Below are positions 4,224-5,289 of a DNA stretch of 5,289 nt, piece after piece. Source of the stretch: Propionibacteriaceae bacterium. Lineage in GTDB: Bacteria > Actinomycetota > Actinomycetes > Propionibacteriales > Propionibacteriaceae. The notes under the pieces are model-generated. The model did no database searches. It saw nothing but the letters and a program-made list of their open reading frames with translations, and had not been told where the DNA came from. Both the position numbers and the translations under genes were made by a program. The first letter of the stretch is position 1; each line of letters begins with the position of its first letter. The stretch lies in NCBI GenBank assembly GCA_003451975.1, contig DMIX01000413.1, forward strand, positions 1-5,289. The letters run 5' to 3'.

Positions 4224-5289
4224 ATGACACAGACAAGTAGAACCGATCCCCTCTTGGGGCGACTTGTCGACGGTCGATATCTGATCACTCGCCGCATTGC
4301 CCGGGGCGGGATGGCCACGGTGTACCTGGCCGACGATCAGCGCTTGACGCGCACCGTGGCGATCAAGGTGATGCACGAGAACCTCGGCGAAGACGAGGAC
4401 TTCACGGCCCGCTTCGACCGCGAGGCGCGCGCCGCCGCTCGGCTCTCCCACCCGAATGTGGTCTCGGTATTCGACCAGGGCATGGACGATGGACGTCCCT
4501 ACATCGTGATGGAGTACGTCGAGGGTTCGACGCTGCGCCAAGTCATGACCCGCGAGACTCCGATGACGCCGAGTCGAGCGCTCGCCCTGATCCAGCAGGT
4601 CGCCGAGGCGGTGGCCGCCGCGCACGAGGCAGGCATCGTGCACCGGGATCTGAAGCCCGAGAATGTGCTGATCTCGCGACGCGGGCAACTCAAGGTCGCT
4701 GACTTCGGCTTGGCACGCGCGGTGACCGCACACACCGCGACCGCGAACGGCATGCTGATCGGAACGGTCTCCTACATCGCGCCTGAGTTGGTGACCCACG
4801 GCCATGCCGATACCCGCTGCGATGTCTACGCCATGGGCGTGGTGCTCTACGAGATGCTCACCGGACGCAAGCCGCACACCGGCGAAAGCCCGATCCAGGT
4901 GGCCTACAGCCATGTCCACAACGAGATCTCGCCGCCTTCTCAAGCCGCACCCGAGCAGTGGCGTGGCACCGCCAACGCCGTTCCGGATTACGTTGACGCG
5001 CTGGTGTTGGCCGCTGCGGCACGCCAGCCTGCGGAGCGTCCGCATGACGCACGGGTTCTGGCCGGGCACGTTGCGGCAGCGCGCGAGGCGATCGCTCAGG
5101 GCCGACTGAATGACCCTGAACTGGCGGCGCGGATGCGGACCACGGTGCTGGAGAACGACGCCCTTGCGACCGAGCAGGTCCCGCTGATGATGCCGCTGGC
5201 GCCCGAGCCGACCAATCCGACGTTGGTGTTCACTCCGGCGAATGTCGCCGAACCCGGCCCCACCCCCGTCGCCGTCGGCGGGGCCGAAA
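4224..5289 (+). CDS. pknL: PknL-like serine/threonine protein kinase, N-terminal part (runs off window)
   Basis: The frame opens at ATG 4224 and stays open for 355 codons to the right edge, so the C-terminus is missing. Residues about 19-280 are a complete Hanks-type kinase domain: glycine loop IARGGMATVY (25-34), VAIK with Lys48, helix-C Glu67, HRDLKPEN (140-147; catalytic Asp142), DFG (160-162), an activation segment with Thr168, Thr171 and Thr173 as likely autophosphorylation sites, APE (186-188), DVYAMG (200-205) and the Arg272 of subdomain XI. The HRD arginine marks it as activated by loop phosphorylation. The first Gly of the loop is Ala, as I recall for M. tuberculosis PknL. The DPL...RYL N-terminus and gene order also point to PknL. 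After about residue 315 the sequence becomes Pro-rich and low in complexity, typical of the linker before a transmembrane helix; PASTA repeats may follow but are not in view. Expected to be membrane-anchored and to act in envelope or division control. Divergent from the ThiE-like gene. Confidence 0.94.
   Translation, partial: MTQTSRTDPLLGRLVDGRYLITRRIARGGMATVYLADDQRLTRTVAIKVMHENLGEDEDFTARFDREARAAARLSHPNVVSVFDQGMDDGRPYIVMEYVEGSTLRQVMTRETPMTPSRALALIQQVAEAVAAAHEAGIVHRDLKPENVLISRRGQLKVADFGLARAVTAHTATANGMLIGTVSYIAPELVTHGHADTRCDVYAMGVVLYEMLTGRKPHTGESPIQVAYSHVHNEISPPSQAAPEQWRGTANAVPDYVDALVLAAAARQPAERPHDARVLAGHVAAAREAIAQGRLNDPELAARMRTTVLENDALATEQVPLMMPLAPEPTNPTLVFTPANVAEPGPTPVAVGGAE

Noticed and set aside
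4203..5069. 288-codon open frame on the minus strand across the kinase gene
   Set aside because: It is exactly antisense to a kinase domain with all catalytic motifs. The His/Arg/Gly-rich translation has no recognisable domain and is typical of an antisense shadow in high-GC DNA.

Overview
The window is high-GC DNA with actinobacterial character. The evidence is heavily G/C-biased third codon positions, GTG starts, TANNNT -10 elements placed right against start codons, and a gene set (metF, a polyprenyl diphosphate synthase, a PknL-type Ser/Thr kinase) whose order recalls the Rv2172c-idsA2-...-pknL neighbourhood of Mycobacterium tuberculosis. Details such as the ThiE-like gene next to the kinase would suit a Propionibacteriales-like lineage, but I cannot fix the genus from sequence alone.

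Layout, left to right. (1) The 3' end of a HelD-like superfamily 1 helicase gene on + (to 320). (2) A 73-bp gap filled by four copies of an 11-bp motif arranged as nested inverted repeats. (3) metF on - (394-1290). (4) A 110-bp divergent intergenic region with a 20-bp-arm palindrome between two apparently leaderless promoters. (5) A polyprenyl diphosphate synthase on + (1401-2498). (6) A convergent gap with three 19-bp tandem repeats running into a hairpin terminator. (7) A GNAT acetyltransferase on - (2582-3187). (8) A 213-bp gap with inverted repeats just upstream of the GNAT start and a terminator-like hairpin just after the next gene. (9) A ThiE/TenI-family gene on - (3401-4105), also apparently leaderless. 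(10) A divergent promoter region. (11) The 5' part of a Ser/Thr protein kinase on + (4224 to the right edge), which is open at the window end.

The coding content is ordinary chromosomal metabolism and signalling: one-carbon/methionine supply, isoprenoid chain elongation, a thiamine-related or moonlighting TIM barrel, an acetyltransferase and a cell-envelope-type kinase. Every gene pair except the GNAT/ThiE pair is divergent or convergent, and that pair is separated by a probable terminator, so I see no operon. The genes are probably transcribed one by one. I see no mobile element, CRISPR array, RNA gene or new multi-gene system. The points worth a second look are the repeat structures in the intergenic gaps, the run of leaderless start sites, and a ThiE homologue that has lost several catalytic residues.
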